Numbered from the stretch's first letter, positions 53,064 to 62,211 are shown. The stretch: 64,000 bases of DNA from Bacteroidaceae bacterium (GCA_017427185.1 JAFRTJ010000004.1:1-64000); one strand, 5' to 3'. Numbers and translations are program-made. Notes: generated from the letters alone by a model not told the origin.

Positions 53064-53997
53064 AATCATAAACTGTCTGTCTGTTCTCTGAGAGAGAACT
53101 TTTCGAGGCAAGGCCGTTCTCTCGTTCATCCAGAAGATTCTTTAAAAGGTTTGCGAACTCGTAATTCTTCAGCCCCCAGTTGGGAGCGACAAGCAGGTCA
53201 GGGGGACATTGGCTCACAAAGCGCTCCAGGACGAGTGTCTGGGGCAGATGAGCAATATAGTCCAACACCAAACGAATGTAGTCCTCTGCCTTTGGAAGAG
53301 GCCAAGGATGACGTTCATACTCGTGAGCGAGAGCCGTTCCTCGAATGATCTGCAACTGATGCAGTTTAAGTGTTGTCAGGGGAAGCTTGGCGATCTCGTC
53401 GGCCTGACGCATAAGCTCATCATGGCTCTCCCAGGGGAATCCAAGGATGACATGCCCTCCAACACGGATGCCTTGCTCTACAGTTCTGCGGACTGCTTCC
53501 TTTGTTTGGGCGAACGTATGCCCTCGATTGACACGACGCAACGTGTCGTCGCTTGCACTCTCTATCCCATACTCCACCAGCAGAAAAGTTCGCTGGTTCA
53601 GCTCTGCCAAATAATCCAGCAAGGCATCAGGCATGCAGTCAGGACGGGTCCCTATGACAAGCCCAACGACATCCTCCACGCTGATTGCCTCCTCATACAA
53701 AGTCCTCAGGCGCCCTAAATCTCCATACGTGTTCGTGTACGCCTGGAAGTAAGCCAAGTACTTCATTGTCGGATACTTGCGAGCAAAGAAACGCTTCCCT
53801 TCCTCCAGTTGCTCGCTCACCGTCTGCGTGGGTTGGCAATAGGCTGGATTGAATGTCTGGTTGAGGCAGAAAGTGCAACCTCCAGTCCCCACCTTGCCGT
53901 CCCTGTTGGGACAAGTGAAGCCAGCATTGACAGAAATCTTCTGCACCTTCGTGCCCAACTGTTCCTTCAGCCAGGAGCCAAATTCCACATATTTCAT
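53050..53997 (-). CDS. TIGR01212/YhcC-type radical SAM protein
   Basis: This 315-aa protein opens with FGSWLKEQLGTKVQKISVN. The [4Fe-4S]/SAM cysteines lie in the family-specific pattern CPNRDG...GGCTFC, followed by NPAYCQP. Later motifs are GTRPDCMPDALLDYL, EYGIESASDDTLRRVNRGH, HVILGFPWESHDE and LKLHQLQIIRGTALA, all typical of the YhcC-like group. The catalysed reaction is not known to me. Its -7 box lies only 4 nt before the ATG, predicting a leaderless transcript. Confidence 0.88.
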   Translation of the reverse strand: MKYVEFGSWLKEQLGTKVQKISVNAGFTCPNRDGKVGTGGCTFCLNQTFNPAYCQPTQTVSEQLEEGKRFFARKYPTMKYLAYFQAYTNTYGDLGRLRTLYEEAISVEDVVGLVIGTRPDCMPDALLDYLAELNQRTFLLVEYGIESASDDTLRRVNRGHTFAQTKEAVRRTVEQGIRVGGHVILGFPWESHDELMRQADEIAKLPLTTLKLHQLQIIRGTALAHEYERHPWPLPKAEDYIRLVLDYIAHLPQTLVLERFVSQCPPDLLVAPNWGLKNYEFANLLKNLLDERENGLASKSSLSENRQTVYDYEKE

Positions 53998-54001
53998 GCC
54001 A

Positions 54002-54009
54002 CAAAATTA
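54002..54009 (-). promoter_or_regulatory. -7 box, predicted leaderless start of the radical SAM gene
   Basis: TAATTTTG on the minus strand is followed by tggc and then ATG at 53997. The 4-nt distance equals that of the DUF6377 gene. Confidence 0.6.
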
Positions 54010-54073
54010 CAAAAAAAACATAAACGTTACCTATCTCCCTCTAAGAAACTCTTTTACTCTCAACGAAAAGTAT

Positions 54074-54081
54074 TATCTTTG
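54074..54081 (+). promoter_or_regulatory. -7 box of the DPP IV gene
   Basis: TATCTTTG matches TAnnTTTG and lies 30 bp before the ATG at 54111. Confidence 0.65.
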
Positions 54082-54110
54082 CACATAGAAAACAATAAAC
54101 GAATAGCAAA

Positions 54111-56315
54111 ATGAAGAGATTTTCATTCCTTCTCAGCCTCCTGATAGCCGTCTCTCTGAATAACTTTGCCGGCGAGGATCTGAACCTCAACGACCTCTGT
54201 CGTGGTGTATATAGTGCGCAACGCATCTATGGTGTCACTCCCATGCTTGATGGAGAGAGCTACAGCCAAATGAGCCCAGACCGCAAACAAATCCTGCAAT
54301 ACAGTTTCAAGACAGGCGAGCAGACGGGCGTCATCTTCGATGTCAACAATACAAAGGGGCGACTCAGCATCAGTTCCATCGATGGCTACATCATGAGCCC
54401 TACCGAGGCCCACATCCTACTGAAGACTGAGACGAAGAGCATTTATCGGCACAGTCAGACAGCCGTTTACTATATCTATAATGTAAAGAACCGCACCCTC
54501 GCTCCACTCTCTGACGGAGGCCCTCAGGAAGTTCCCCTCTGGAGCCGCGACGGGAACATGGTGGCATTCGTTCGCGACAACAACCTCTTCCTGGTCAAAC
54601 TGCTCTTCGACAACGCCGAAAGCCAGATCACCAAAGATGGCAAGTTCAACGAGATCATCAACGGTAAACCTGATTGGGTCAACGAGGAGGAATTCTCGTT
54701 CAATCGTGCTTTCGATTTCAATGCTGACAACACCATGCTTGCCTGGATACGCTACGATGAGACAAAGGTGCCACTTTACTCCTTCCCTTGGTTCAAGGGG
54801 CTGTCTCCTGTGAAAGAAGAATATGCCGATTATCCAGGCGCATACCAATACAAATACCCCATTGCAGGAGCCCAGAACAGCACAGTTACCGTTCAGACCT
54901 TCGACATCAAGAGCCGTGTCATTCGAGACATGAAACTCCCTCTCGACCCAGATGGCTACATTCCACGCATCGTCTTCTCGAGTGACCCTGAAAAGCTGCT
55001 TGTTCTCACTCAGAACCGTCATCAGGACCGTCTCGACATCTACGTGGCAAATCCTCGAAGCACAGAGTGTCGCGTCATCGTGCGTGACCAGGCAGAAAAA
55101 TACATTACGGAAGACCCCTACAAAAACTTCCTTCCTCACCCTGGAGGTTTCGTGCTCATGAGCGAAAGGAGTGGCTACAATCACCTTTATCTCTACGAGC
55201 TTACTGGTACCCTGAAACGCCAGCTCACGACGGGCAATTTCGTGGTCACCAACTACTACGGCTACGACGAGAAGACAGGCACCGTCTACTACGCCAGCAA
55301 TCAGGAAGGCTCCACGCGCAAAGCCATCTACAAGAGTGATGCGAAGGGGAAGGTAACCAAGCTCTCAAGTCAAGAGGGCACCAACGACGCTATCTTCAGC
55401 ACGGGATGCCGCTATTTCATGAACACCTACAGCAATCTCAACACCCCTCCTGTCACTAGCCTTTGCGACAACAATGGAAAGACACTCAAGGTCCTCATTG
55501 ATAACAAGGAATTGCAACAAACGCTCTCCACCAAAAACATAGGTGAACGTCGACTGTTCTCTTTCAAGACGCAGGATGGCATAGAACTGAATGGCTTCAT
55601 GGTCCTCCCTCCCAATTTCAGCGAAAGCAAGAAATACCCTGTCGTGATGCATCAGTACAGCGGCCCAGGAAGTCAGCAAGTGCTGGATAGCTGGAACGTG
55701 GGCAACATGGGCGGAGCACTCTACGAACAATATCTGGCTGAGCAGGGCTACATCTGCGTCTGTGTGGACGGAAGAGGCACAGGTGGACGTGGAAGGGACT
55801 TCGAGCAATGCACCTACCTCAAGTTAGGACAGCTGGAGAGTCACGATCAAGTGGAAGCAGCCATTTACCTCGCCACTTTGCCCTATGTCGATAAAGACCA
55901 CATCGGCATCTGGGGATGGAGTTACGGAGGTTTCAACACCCTGATGAGCATGAGCGAGGGACGTCCCGTCTTCGCCTGCGGAGTAGCCGTTGCCCCACCC
56001 ACCAACTGGCGCTACTACGATTCCATCTATACGGAACGTTTCATGCGTACGCCCAACGAGAACAAGGAAGGCTATGATGTCAGCCCCATCGGACGTGCCA
56101 GCCAACTGAGCGGACACCTCCTCATCTGTCACGGAATGGCTGATGACAACGTTCATTTCCGCAACACAGCCGAGTATTCAGAAGCCCTCGTGCAAGCCGA
56201 CAAAGATTTCCGTGAACTGGTCTACACCAACCGCAATCACAGCATTTACGGAGGCAACACACGCATCCATCTTTTCCGCCAGATCACCAATCATTTCAAC
56301 GAATACCTGAAATAG
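54111..56315 (+). CDS. Dipeptidyl-peptidase IV-type serine protease (S9B)
   Basis: This 734-aa protein has a signal peptide (MKRFSFLLSLLIAVSL). An N-terminal eight-bladed propeller (~35-480) contains the double-Glu motif DWVNEEEFSF that binds the substrate N-terminus. A C-terminal alpha/beta hydrolase carries nucleophile GWSYGG, the acid in ADDNVHF and the His in NRNHSIYGG. It removes Xaa-Pro (and Xaa-Ala) dipeptides from peptides in the periplasm; Porphyromonas and Prevotella use such enzymes for peptide feeding. All catalytic residues are intact and the length is normal. It has its own promoter; the GH43-like gene follows after 43 bp. Confidence 0.92.
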   Translation: MKRFSFLLSLLIAVSLNNFAGEDLNLNDLCRGVYSAQRIYGVTPMLDGESYSQMSPDRKQILQYSFKTGEQTGVIFDVNNTKGRLSISSIDGYIMSPTEAHILLKTETKSIYRHSQTAVYYIYNVKNRTLAPLSDGGPQEVPLWSRDGNMVAFVRDNNLFLVKLLFDNAESQITKDGKFNEIINGKPDWVNEEEFSFNRAFDFNADNTMLAWIRYDETKVPLYSFPWFKGLSPVKEEYADYPGAYQYKYPIAGAQNSTVTVQTFDIKSRVIRDMKLPLDPDGYIPRIVFSSDPEKLLVLTQNRHQDRLDIYVANPRSTECRVIVRDQAEKYITEDPYKNFLPHPGGFVLMSERSGYNHLYLYELTGTLKRQLTTGNFVVTNYYGYDEKTGTVYYASNQEGSTRKAIYKSDAKGKVTKLSSQEGTNDAIFSTGCRYFMNTYSNLNTPPVTSLCDNNGKTLKVLIDNKELQQTLSTKNIGERRLFSFKTQDGIELNGFMVLPPNFSESKKYPVVMHQYSGPGSQQVLDSWNVGNMGGALYEQYLAEQGYICVCVDGRGTGGRGRDFEQCTYLKLGQLESHDQVEAAIYLATLPYVDKDHIGIWGWSYGGFNTLMSMSEGRPVFACGVAVAPPTNWRYYDSIYTERFMRTPNENKEGYDVSPIGRASQLSGHLLICHGMADDNVHFRNTAEYSEALVQADKDFRELVYTNRNHSIYGGNTRIHLFRQITNHFNEYLK

Positions 56316-56358
56316 TGTGGAATATGAAAATAAATAATAATGAATAATGTGAACTACC

Positions 56359-58125
56359 ATGAAGAATCTTGACAGGTTGGCAACAAAGTTGGCTTGCCTT
56401 CTAATACTGCTCGTTTCCTTTTCTTGCAACAAGGAGACAGACTTTTCGCGGGTTGTCACAAACCCTATTGATGTGGATTATGCCTTCACTCGTGAGCATT
56501 CCGAAGGAGGCCGTGAGGCAGCAGACCCTGTTGTAGTTCTTTTCGGCGACCGTTATTACATGTTTGCATCCAAATCTTATGGCTATTGGAGTTCCGAAGA
56601 CATGCATCACTGGACCTTCATCACCAACAACCTGCTGCCTTTCGATCTTTACGCGCCAGCTGTGATGAGCTACAAGAATGAGCTCTACTTCATGGCATCT
56701 TTTCAGAACAGATTATATAAGACTTCTTCCCCAGAAGATGGTGACTCCTGGGTTGTAGCCTCCGACTCCATCTGCGCCTATCGCGACGATCCTTCAAGGA
56801 TCATAATAGACCCCTATCTCTTTGTGGATGACGACGATAGGGTTTATCTCTACTGGGGATGCAGCCAAGTGGAACCCATACAAGGTGTAGAGTTGGATAC
56901 CGAAAACGGTTTCCGTGCCAAAGACAATCCCGTTGAACTCATTCCCCATAACGAGAAAATATACGGATGGGAATGTCGAGGAGACAAAAACGACACATCA
57001 GACCCCAGCAGTAACGAAGGCTCAGCCATGTTCAAATACAATGGCCGCTACTATCTGCAATATGCGGGACCTGGTACTGAATTCGACTGCTATGGAGACG
57101 GACTATACGTGGGAGATTCGCCCCTAGGTCCCTTTACTCACTACGAAAACTCGCCTTTCAGCATCAAACCCGGAGGATGGATGACGGGTGCTGGACATGG
57201 CGACACCTTCCAAGACAAGTATGGCAACTGGTGGCATGTATCTTCAACTGTTGTATGCCAACGTTTTCTCTTCGAGCGCCGCATAGGTTTCTATCCTGTC
57301 ATCTTTACCGAAGAGGGCTTCATCCACGCGCTGACAGACTTCTCTGATTATCCTTACATCCTTCCCAACCGCAAGATGGACTGGAAGAAAGAGTCGCCCT
57401 GGACTGGATGGATGGATCTTTCCCTCGGCAAAACGGCTACAGCATCCTCCCAGAAAGAGAATCATCCCGCCTCCCTTGCTACAGACAACACCATAAAGAC
57501 GTGGTGGAGTGCAACCAGTGGAGAACCAAGGGAATGGATAGCTGTCGACCTGGAACAAACGTGCCGCATTCATGCCGTGCAGACCAACTTTGCTGATGAG
57601 GATTTCGGCATGTATGAGACCAATCGACCCAAATCGCCATACAAGTACAGAGTAGAAGCCTCGGACGACGGATCGAATTGGCGAATGATATGTGACATGT
57701 CAAACAATACCACTACCCGCCCACACGAACTGATTGTACTCCCCAAACCCGTAAAAGCCAGACACATTCGACTCACGAACACAGGCCAGCTGACAGGCAA
57801 GTTCTCAGTTCACGACCTTCGTGTCTTTGGTATCGCGCCAGGCAAGAAACCAGATTCTGTGAAGGAAATCAGTATTGCAAGAAATTCCGACAAGAGGAGG
57901 ATTGAGGCGTCTTGGCCTGCGGCAGATCGTGCGCAAGGGTATGTCCTGCACTGGGGAACTCGTCCAGACGAGCTATTCAGCACTTGCCAGGCTATGGGTA
58001 CAAGCTTGGAACTTGGCCTTTTCTCCAACAATCAGGACTACTACTTCCGTGTAGACGCCTTCAATGGAAGTGGAATTACCCAAGGTACTGCCATCGCTTC
58101 AACAAGTCATCCCTCAGAAAACTAA
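56359..58125 (+). CDS. GH43-like lipoprotein with F5/8 type C and fibronectin-type domains
   Basis: This 588-aa lipoprotein has lipobox LLVSFSC (Cys near residue 23). Residues ~45-340 form a five-bladed GH43-type propeller: EAADPVVVLFGDRYYMFAS places the catalytic base Asp, DPYLFVDDDDRVYLYWG is the pKa-modulator region, and WECRGDKNDTSDPSSNEGSA is the likely acid region. Residues ~352-492 are an F5/8 type C (CBM32-like) domain (GKTATASSQKENHPASLATD, WWSATSG, HIRLTNTG), and ~500-588 a fibronectin III-like domain. It probably acts on arabinose- or xylose-containing glycans at the surface. The exact subfamily is uncertain. Confidence 0.85.
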   Translation: MKNLDRLATKLACLLILLVSFSCNKETDFSRVVTNPIDVDYAFTREHSEGGREAADPVVVLFGDRYYMFASKSYGYWSSEDMHHWTFITNNLLPFDLYAPAVMSYKNELYFMASFQNRLYKTSSPEDGDSWVVASDSICAYRDDPSRIIIDPYLFVDDDDRVYLYWGCSQVEPIQGVELDTENGFRAKDNPVELIPHNEKIYGWECRGDKNDTSDPSSNEGSAMFKYNGRYYLQYAGPGTEFDCYGDGLYVGDSPLGPFTHYENSPFSIKPGGWMTGAGHGDTFQDKYGNWWHVSSTVVCQRFLFERRIGFYPVIFTEEGFIHALTDFSDYPYILPNRKMDWKKESPWTGWMDLSLGKTATASSQKENHPASLATDNTIKTWWSATSGEPREWIAVDLEQTCRIHAVQTNFADEDFGMYETNRPKSPYKYRVEASDDGSNWRMICDMSNNTTTRPHELIVLPKPVKARHIRLTNTGQLTGKFSVHDLRVFGIAPGKKPDSVKEISIARNSDKRRIEASWPAADRAQGYVLHWGTRPDELFSTCQAMGTSLELGLFSNNQDYYFRVDAFNGSGITQGTAIASTSHPSEN

Positions 58126-58155
58126 ACGCCTCCCAACCAGTCACTTTCCTGATTT

Positions 58156-58231
58156 CGACACGTTGTGTTGGCAGGAAGAACGTGTTGAGTCCGCAGTTTC
58201 AACGTGTCGTTCCTCCTGTTTCAACGTGTTG
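58156..58231. repeat. 22-bp-period decamer array 6 (4 units, mixed orientation)
   Basis: Units lie at 58156 (CGACACGTTG), 58178 (GAACGTGTTG), 58200 (CAACGTGTCG) and 58222 (CAACGTGTTG), exactly 22 bp apart. Three carry one mismatch each. It follows the GH43-like gene by 30 bp. Confidence 0.88.
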
Positions 58232-58426
58232 TTCCTTTTGGGTTGAATGGAAGTTTCTTCAATTTTGTTACTTTGCCGTTTTCGCTACTCTCAGGTTCTT
58301 CCCCTATATAGCATATATAATAGCACGTCATTCATTATTTATTCAACACTAGTGTCCTATTATGAAGAAAAACTGCCAACTGGTTTGTTTGTAACCAATT
58401 AGCAGAACTATAGACAATTAAAGAAG

Positions 58427-58500
58427 TGACCCCGGAGGGATTCTAACCCTCGACCTTCAGAACCGGAATCTGACGCTCTATACAGCTAAGCTACGGGGCC
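58427..58500 (-). tRNA. tRNA-Arg (anticodon CCG)
   Basis: The minus strand folds as a complete cloverleaf: acceptor ggccccg/cggggtc, anticodon arm tcaga-ttccggt-tctga with anticodon CCG, T arm gaggg-ttagaat-ccctc, and A as discriminator. CCA is not encoded. The tRNA reads CGG arginine codons. It lies between the GH43-like and acyl-CoA synthetase genes; no integrated element is next to it. Confidence 0.93.
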
Positions 58501-58678
58501 GAAAAAAGAAAGTGACGCGAAATCACCATGCAAAGATACAATTTTAAGTCGAATCTGCCAAAAGATATTTGGTTGTTTTGATGGTTTCTGTCTTCTTTCA
58601 CCCCATGCGGCAAGGGGGAAAGTAGAAAAAAAGTGAAGATTACTGCATAAAACACTTTGATGATTGAGACGAACTTAG

Positions 58679-58686
58679 TAATTTTG
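58679..58686 (+). promoter_or_regulatory. -7 box of the acyl-CoA synthetase gene
   Basis: TAATTTTG lies 25 bp before the ATG at 58711. Confidence 0.65.
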
Positions 58687-58710
58687 TAGCAGCAAGAAAA
58701 CATTAATGCA

Positions 58711-60792
58711 ATGATCAACAGACAACTTCTACACCCTGAAAGCATTGTCGTGATAGGGGGCTCCAACAATATGCACAAGCCAGGGGGAGCTATCGTGAGG
58801 AACCTGGTGCAAGGTGGTTACAAAGGAACCCTGCGAGTGGTGAATCCAAGAGAGGATGAGATACAGGGCATCAAGGCATTCCATGATGCGAAGGAACTGC
58901 CTCCCACAGAAATGGCTATTCTGGTGGTTGCGGCAAAGTATTGCCCAGATTACGTGAAATACCTGGCAGCAGAAAAAGAGGTGAAAGCCTTCATCATCAT
59001 ATCTGCAGGGTTTGGAGAGGAAACGCAGGAAGGAGCGGAACGTGAACGGCAGATCCTGGACTACTGCAATCAGTATGGATGTGCTTTGATTGGCCCAAAC
59101 TGTATAGGCATGATGAACGATTGGTACCACGGAGTCTTCACGAAGCCTATTCCGCAACTGCGTCCAGAAGGAGTGGACTTCATCTCAGGATCAGGTGCAA
59201 CAGCTGTCTTCATTCTGGAATCTGCTGTGATAAAAGGCTTGCCCTTCAATTCCGTCTGGAGTATCGGCAATGGTAAGCAAATAGGGATTGAGGATGTGCT
59301 TCAGTATATGGACGAGCATTTCAATCCTGAACAGGATTCAAAGATAAAGTTGCTCTATATCGAGAATATTGCTGATCCAGACAAACTGCTTTATCATGCT
59401 GGCTCCCTCATTCGAAAAGGATGCCACATCGCAGCCATCAAGGCAGGAAGCTCAGAGAGTGGAAGCCGTGCGGCAAACAGTCATACTGGGGCTATGGCCA
59501 GCAGCGAATCGGCTGTGGAAGCTTTGTTCAGGAAGGCGGGAATCGTAAGATGCTATTCTCGCGAAGAGTTGACTACGGTTGGATGCATCTTCACTCTGCC
59601 AAGCCTGACAGGTAAGAACTTTGCCATCGTGACGCATGCAGGTGGACCTGGAGTAATGCTGACGGACGCTCTATCGAAAGGTGGGTTGCATGTTCCACGC
59701 ATAGATGGCCCAATGGCAGAGGAACTGAAATCGAAACTCTTTCAGGGCGCCTCTGTGGCGAATCCTATCGACATCCTGGCAACAGGCACAGCAGAGCAAC
59801 TGGGCATCGCGATAGATTACTGCGAGGAAAAGTTCGATGGGATCGATGCCATCTTTGTCATCTTTGGCACTCCTGGGTTGGTGCGGCCCTATGAAGCCTA
59901 CAACATCCTGGACAGCAAGATACGAAAAGGCAAGAAGCCCATCTTCCCTATCCTGCCTTCAGTGCATACTGCAGGACCTGAGGTGGCAGAGTTTCTGCAG
60001 AAGGGACACGTTAATTTCTCTGATGAAGTAACGTTGGCCAACAGCTTGGCACGCGTGATGAGCACTCCCCAACCAGCTCCGCCTGAAGTGAATCTCTTTG
60101 GAGTGGATGTTCCACGAATACGTGACATCGTGACAGGCATCAAAGAATCAGGCTACATCTCACCCAATCTGGTGCGTGAAATTTTCAGTTGCGCTGGAAT
60201 ACCTATGGTGCAAGAGCTCGTGTCTGACCAGAAAGAGGAATTGACAAGCTTTGCTGAGAAGATAGGCTACCCTGTGGTGGCCAAAGTGGTAGGACCTATC
60301 CACAAGAGCGACGTGGGCGGTGTGGCGCTGAATATCCGCAGCAAGGAGCATCTGGCATTAGAGTTCGATCGAATGATGAGGATACGTGACGCCAAGGCTG
60401 TAATGGTGCAGAAGATGCTGCAGGGAACAGAACTTTTCATTGGCGCCAAATACGAATCACGATTCGGACATGTGGTTCTGTGCGGGCTTGGAGGCATTTT
60501 CGTAGAAGTCCTGAAAGACGTATCAAGCGGTCTGGCACCTCTCTCCATGAGTGAGGCTGAATCGATGATCCACAGCCTGAAAGCCTACAAGATTTTGCGA
60601 GGAACACGTGGGCAGAAGGGCATCAATGAGCGCAAATACCAGGAGATCATCGTCAAGCTGTCTACCCTGCTTCGATTCGCCACAGAGATCAAGGAGCTGG
60701 ACATCAATCCTCTGCTGGCCGACGAGAACGAAGTGACTGCCGTAGATGCCAGGATCTGGATTGAAAAGCCTCAGGATGAAACTGACAAATAA
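58711..60792 (+). CDS. Acetate/acyl-CoA ligase, ADP-forming (fused alpha-beta chains)
   Basis: This 693-aa protein has a CoA-binding Rossmann domain (~5-130: SIVVIGGSNNMHKPGGAIVRN, LIGPNCIGMMN). A succinyl-CoA-ligase-like part follows, with GNGKQIGIEDVLQYM and the phospho-His site SRAANSHTGAMASSESAVEA. The C-terminal ATP-grasp domain (~480-690) has VVAKVVGPIHKSDVGGVALNI, GTELFIGAKYESRFGHVVLCGLGG and LDINPLLAD. It interconverts acyl-CoA, ADP and Pi with acid, CoA and ATP, allowing ATP gain in fermentation. It is a single transcription unit with its own promoter. Confidence 0.9.
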   Translation: MINRQLLHPESIVVIGGSNNMHKPGGAIVRNLVQGGYKGTLRVVNPREDEIQGIKAFHDAKELPPTEMAILVVAAKYCPDYVKYLAAEKEVKAFIIISAGFGEETQEGAERERQILDYCNQYGCALIGPNCIGMMNDWYHGVFTKPIPQLRPEGVDFISGSGATAVFILESAVIKGLPFNSVWSIGNGKQIGIEDVLQYMDEHFNPEQDSKIKLLYIENIADPDKLLYHAGSLIRKGCHIAAIKAGSSESGSRAANSHTGAMASSESAVEALFRKAGIVRCYSREELTTVGCIFTLPSLTGKNFAIVTHAGGPGVMLTDALSKGGLHVPRIDGPMAEELKSKLFQGASVANPIDILATGTAEQLGIAIDYCEEKFDGIDAIFVIFGTPGLVRPYEAYNILDSKIRKGKKPIFPILPSVHTAGPEVAEFLQKGHVNFSDEVTLANSLARVMSTPQPAPPEVNLFGVDVPRIRDIVTGIKESGYISPNLVREIFSCAGIPMVQELVSDQKEELTSFAEKIGYPVVAKVVGPIHKSDVGGVALNIRSKEHLALEFDRMMRIRDAKAVMVQKMLQGTELFIGAKYESRFGHVVLCGLGGIFVEVLKDVSSGLAPLSMSEAESMIHSLKAYKILRGTRGQKGINERKYQEIIVKLSTLLRFATEIKELDINPLLADENEVTAVDARIWIEKPQDETDK

Positions 60793-60843
60793 AAAGGCAT
60801 AAAGAAACACCTCGTACAAGCCCTCTCGTCGACTCGCCAGACT

Positions 60844-60919
60844 CAACACGTTGTCTTTGCGGTTTCAACGTGTTGTCTTTGCGGTTTCAACGTGTTGTCT
60901 TTGCGGTTTCAACACGTTG
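60844..60919. repeat. 22-bp-period decamer array 7 (4 exact units, inverted pairs)
   Basis: Units lie at 60844 (CAACACGTTG), 60866 and 60888 (CAACGTGTTG) and 60910 (CAACACGTTG), exactly 22 bp apart. All three spacers are the same (tctttgcggttt). Units 1-2 and 3-4 are perfect reverse complements, so each pair could form a 10-bp stem with a 12-nt loop. Confidence 0.95.
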
Positions 60920-61106
60920 CAATAAAAAGGCTGTTTTTTTGCATGCTGCAGACCATCATGTCAACTTTGCTCCTTTCCCTTTTTTCCAACGATTCCTCAT
61001 GTGCGCTGATGAATAAAATCGAGGTGAACTGAAGGATAACGGAACCAAGCCTGATTATATTTCCTAAAAACAACATCCATCCTTGTCACATTTCAGAAGA
61101 AATCAT

Positions 61107-61114
61107 TATCTTTG
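61107..61114 (+). promoter_or_regulatory. -7 box of the sugar isomerase/epimerase-like gene
   Basis: TATCTTTG lies 47 bp before the ATG at 61161. Confidence 0.65.
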
Positions 61115-61160
61115 CAGAAAAGAGAAACGAACTTAATACTAACTGATAAAACAAAGAATC

Positions 61161-62156
61161 ATGAGAAATGCTAGATTAGTGACTCTGATGAGTTGTCAAT
61201 GGGCAGACATGGATCTGGATACCCTTTGCGGCAAGGCTGCTGACATGGGATACGATGGTATCGAACTTGCCATTTGGGGCAATCATCTGGATCCAATTCG
61301 TGCCGCTAAGGATGATGCTTACGTCAAGGAGATAAAAGGCATCTTCGAGAAACATGGCCTTGTGGTGAAAGCATTGTGTGCCCATGTACCCAGCCAATGT
61401 GTTGGAGACTACAATGACCCTCGTCTGAACAACTTCGCTCCCGCTGAGCTGGCTGACAATCCTGACGGCATACGTGCTTGGGCTATCGAGACGATGAAGG
61501 CTGCCGCCATCTCAGCCCGCAAGTTGGGAGCCTATTGCGTGACAGGTTTCGTTGGTTCCACCATCTGGAAGTACATGTACTCCTTCCCTCAGACTACTGA
61601 GGAGATGATAGAACGCGGATTCCAAGAGATTTATGATCTCTGGTGTCCTATCCTGGATGTATTCAAGGAGAACGGAATAAAATACTGTCTGGAGGTTCAT
61701 CCTGCTGAGATAGCTTTCGACTATTATACCACGAAACGCCTTCTGGAGAAGTTTAAGGACCGTCCTGAGTTTGGATTGAACTTCGACCCAAGTCATCTCC
61801 AATGGCAGGGCATATCACCTCATGTCTTCCTGGAGGACTTCATCGATCGTGTTTATCATGTGCACATGAAGGATTGTGCTGTGACGTTGAATGGACGCAA
61901 TGGTCTGCTTTGCTCCCACATCGACTTTGGTGATCTGCGTCGCGGCTGGAACTTCCGTTCTTTGGGACATGGTGACGTGAATTTCGAAGAGATTATTCGC
62001 GTACTGAATGCTTACAATTACGAGGGTCCTCTCTCCGTAGAATGGGAGGATTCTGGAATGGATAGAGAGTATGGTGCCAGAGAGGCCTGCGAGTTTGTCC
62101 GCAAGATTGATTTCAAGCCTTCAGACATCAAGTTCGATGCAGCCATTAAATCATAA
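61161..62156 (+). CDS. Sugar phosphate isomerase/epimerase-like TIM-barrel protein
   Basis: This 331-aa AP-endonuclease-2-like (xylose-isomerase-like) barrel has no signal peptide, so it is cytoplasmic. Strand motifs include GYDGIELAIWGNHLD, LVVKALCAHVPSQCVGDY, IKYCLEVHPAEIAFDY (metal Glu), GLNFDPSHLQWQG (Asp/His pair), VYHVHMKDCA (His) and PLSVEWEDSGMDREYG (final Glu). This metal-ligand set is complete. Proteins of the family act as sugar or inositol isomerases, epimerases or dehydratases; the substrate cannot be told here. A bidirectional terminator follows. Confidence 0.8.
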   Translation: MRNARLVTLMSCQWADMDLDTLCGKAADMGYDGIELAIWGNHLDPIRAAKDDAYVKEIKGIFEKHGLVVKALCAHVPSQCVGDYNDPRLNNFAPAELADNPDGIRAWAIETMKAAAISARKLGAYCVTGFVGSTIWKYMYSFPQTTEEMIERGFQEIYDLWCPILDVFKENGIKYCLEVHPAEIAFDYYTTKRLLEKFKDRPEFGLNFDPSHLQWQGISPHVFLEDFIDRVYHVHMKDCAVTLNGRNGLLCSHIDFGDLRRGWNFRSLGHGDVNFEEIIRVLNAYNYEGPLSVEWEDSGMDREYGAREACEFVRKIDFKPSDIKFDAAIKS

Positions 62157-62179
62157 GGTTTCAACCATATAAAAAGAGC

Positions 62180-62211
62180 AGAAGAGGCTTTTCTAACAAG
62201 AAGCCTCTTCT
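62180..62211. terminator. Bidirectional terminator between convergent genes
   Basis: An 11-bp perfect stem (agaagaggctt / aagcctcttct) with a 10-nt loop lies between the convergent isomerase-like and phosphatase-family genes. It is flanked by aaaaagag on one side and tcttttcc on the other, so it suits both strands. Confidence 0.75.

Noticed and set aside
53541-53550. Single decamer-like site caacgtgtcg in the radical SAM gene
   Set aside because: Isolated, within coding sequence, no partner at 22 bp; not counted as part of the family.
54417-55184. 255-codon reverse-strand frame
   Set aside because: Shadow of the DPP IV gene.
58427-58500. tRNA-Arg as the integration site of the mobilizable element
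   Set aside because: The element lies almost 30 kb away and no duplicated tRNA end is found beside it.
1339-60919. Decamer arrays as CRISPR
   Set aside because: Repeats are 10 bp and spacers 12 bp, far below CRISPR size; spacers are partly conserved or identical and no cas genes occur.
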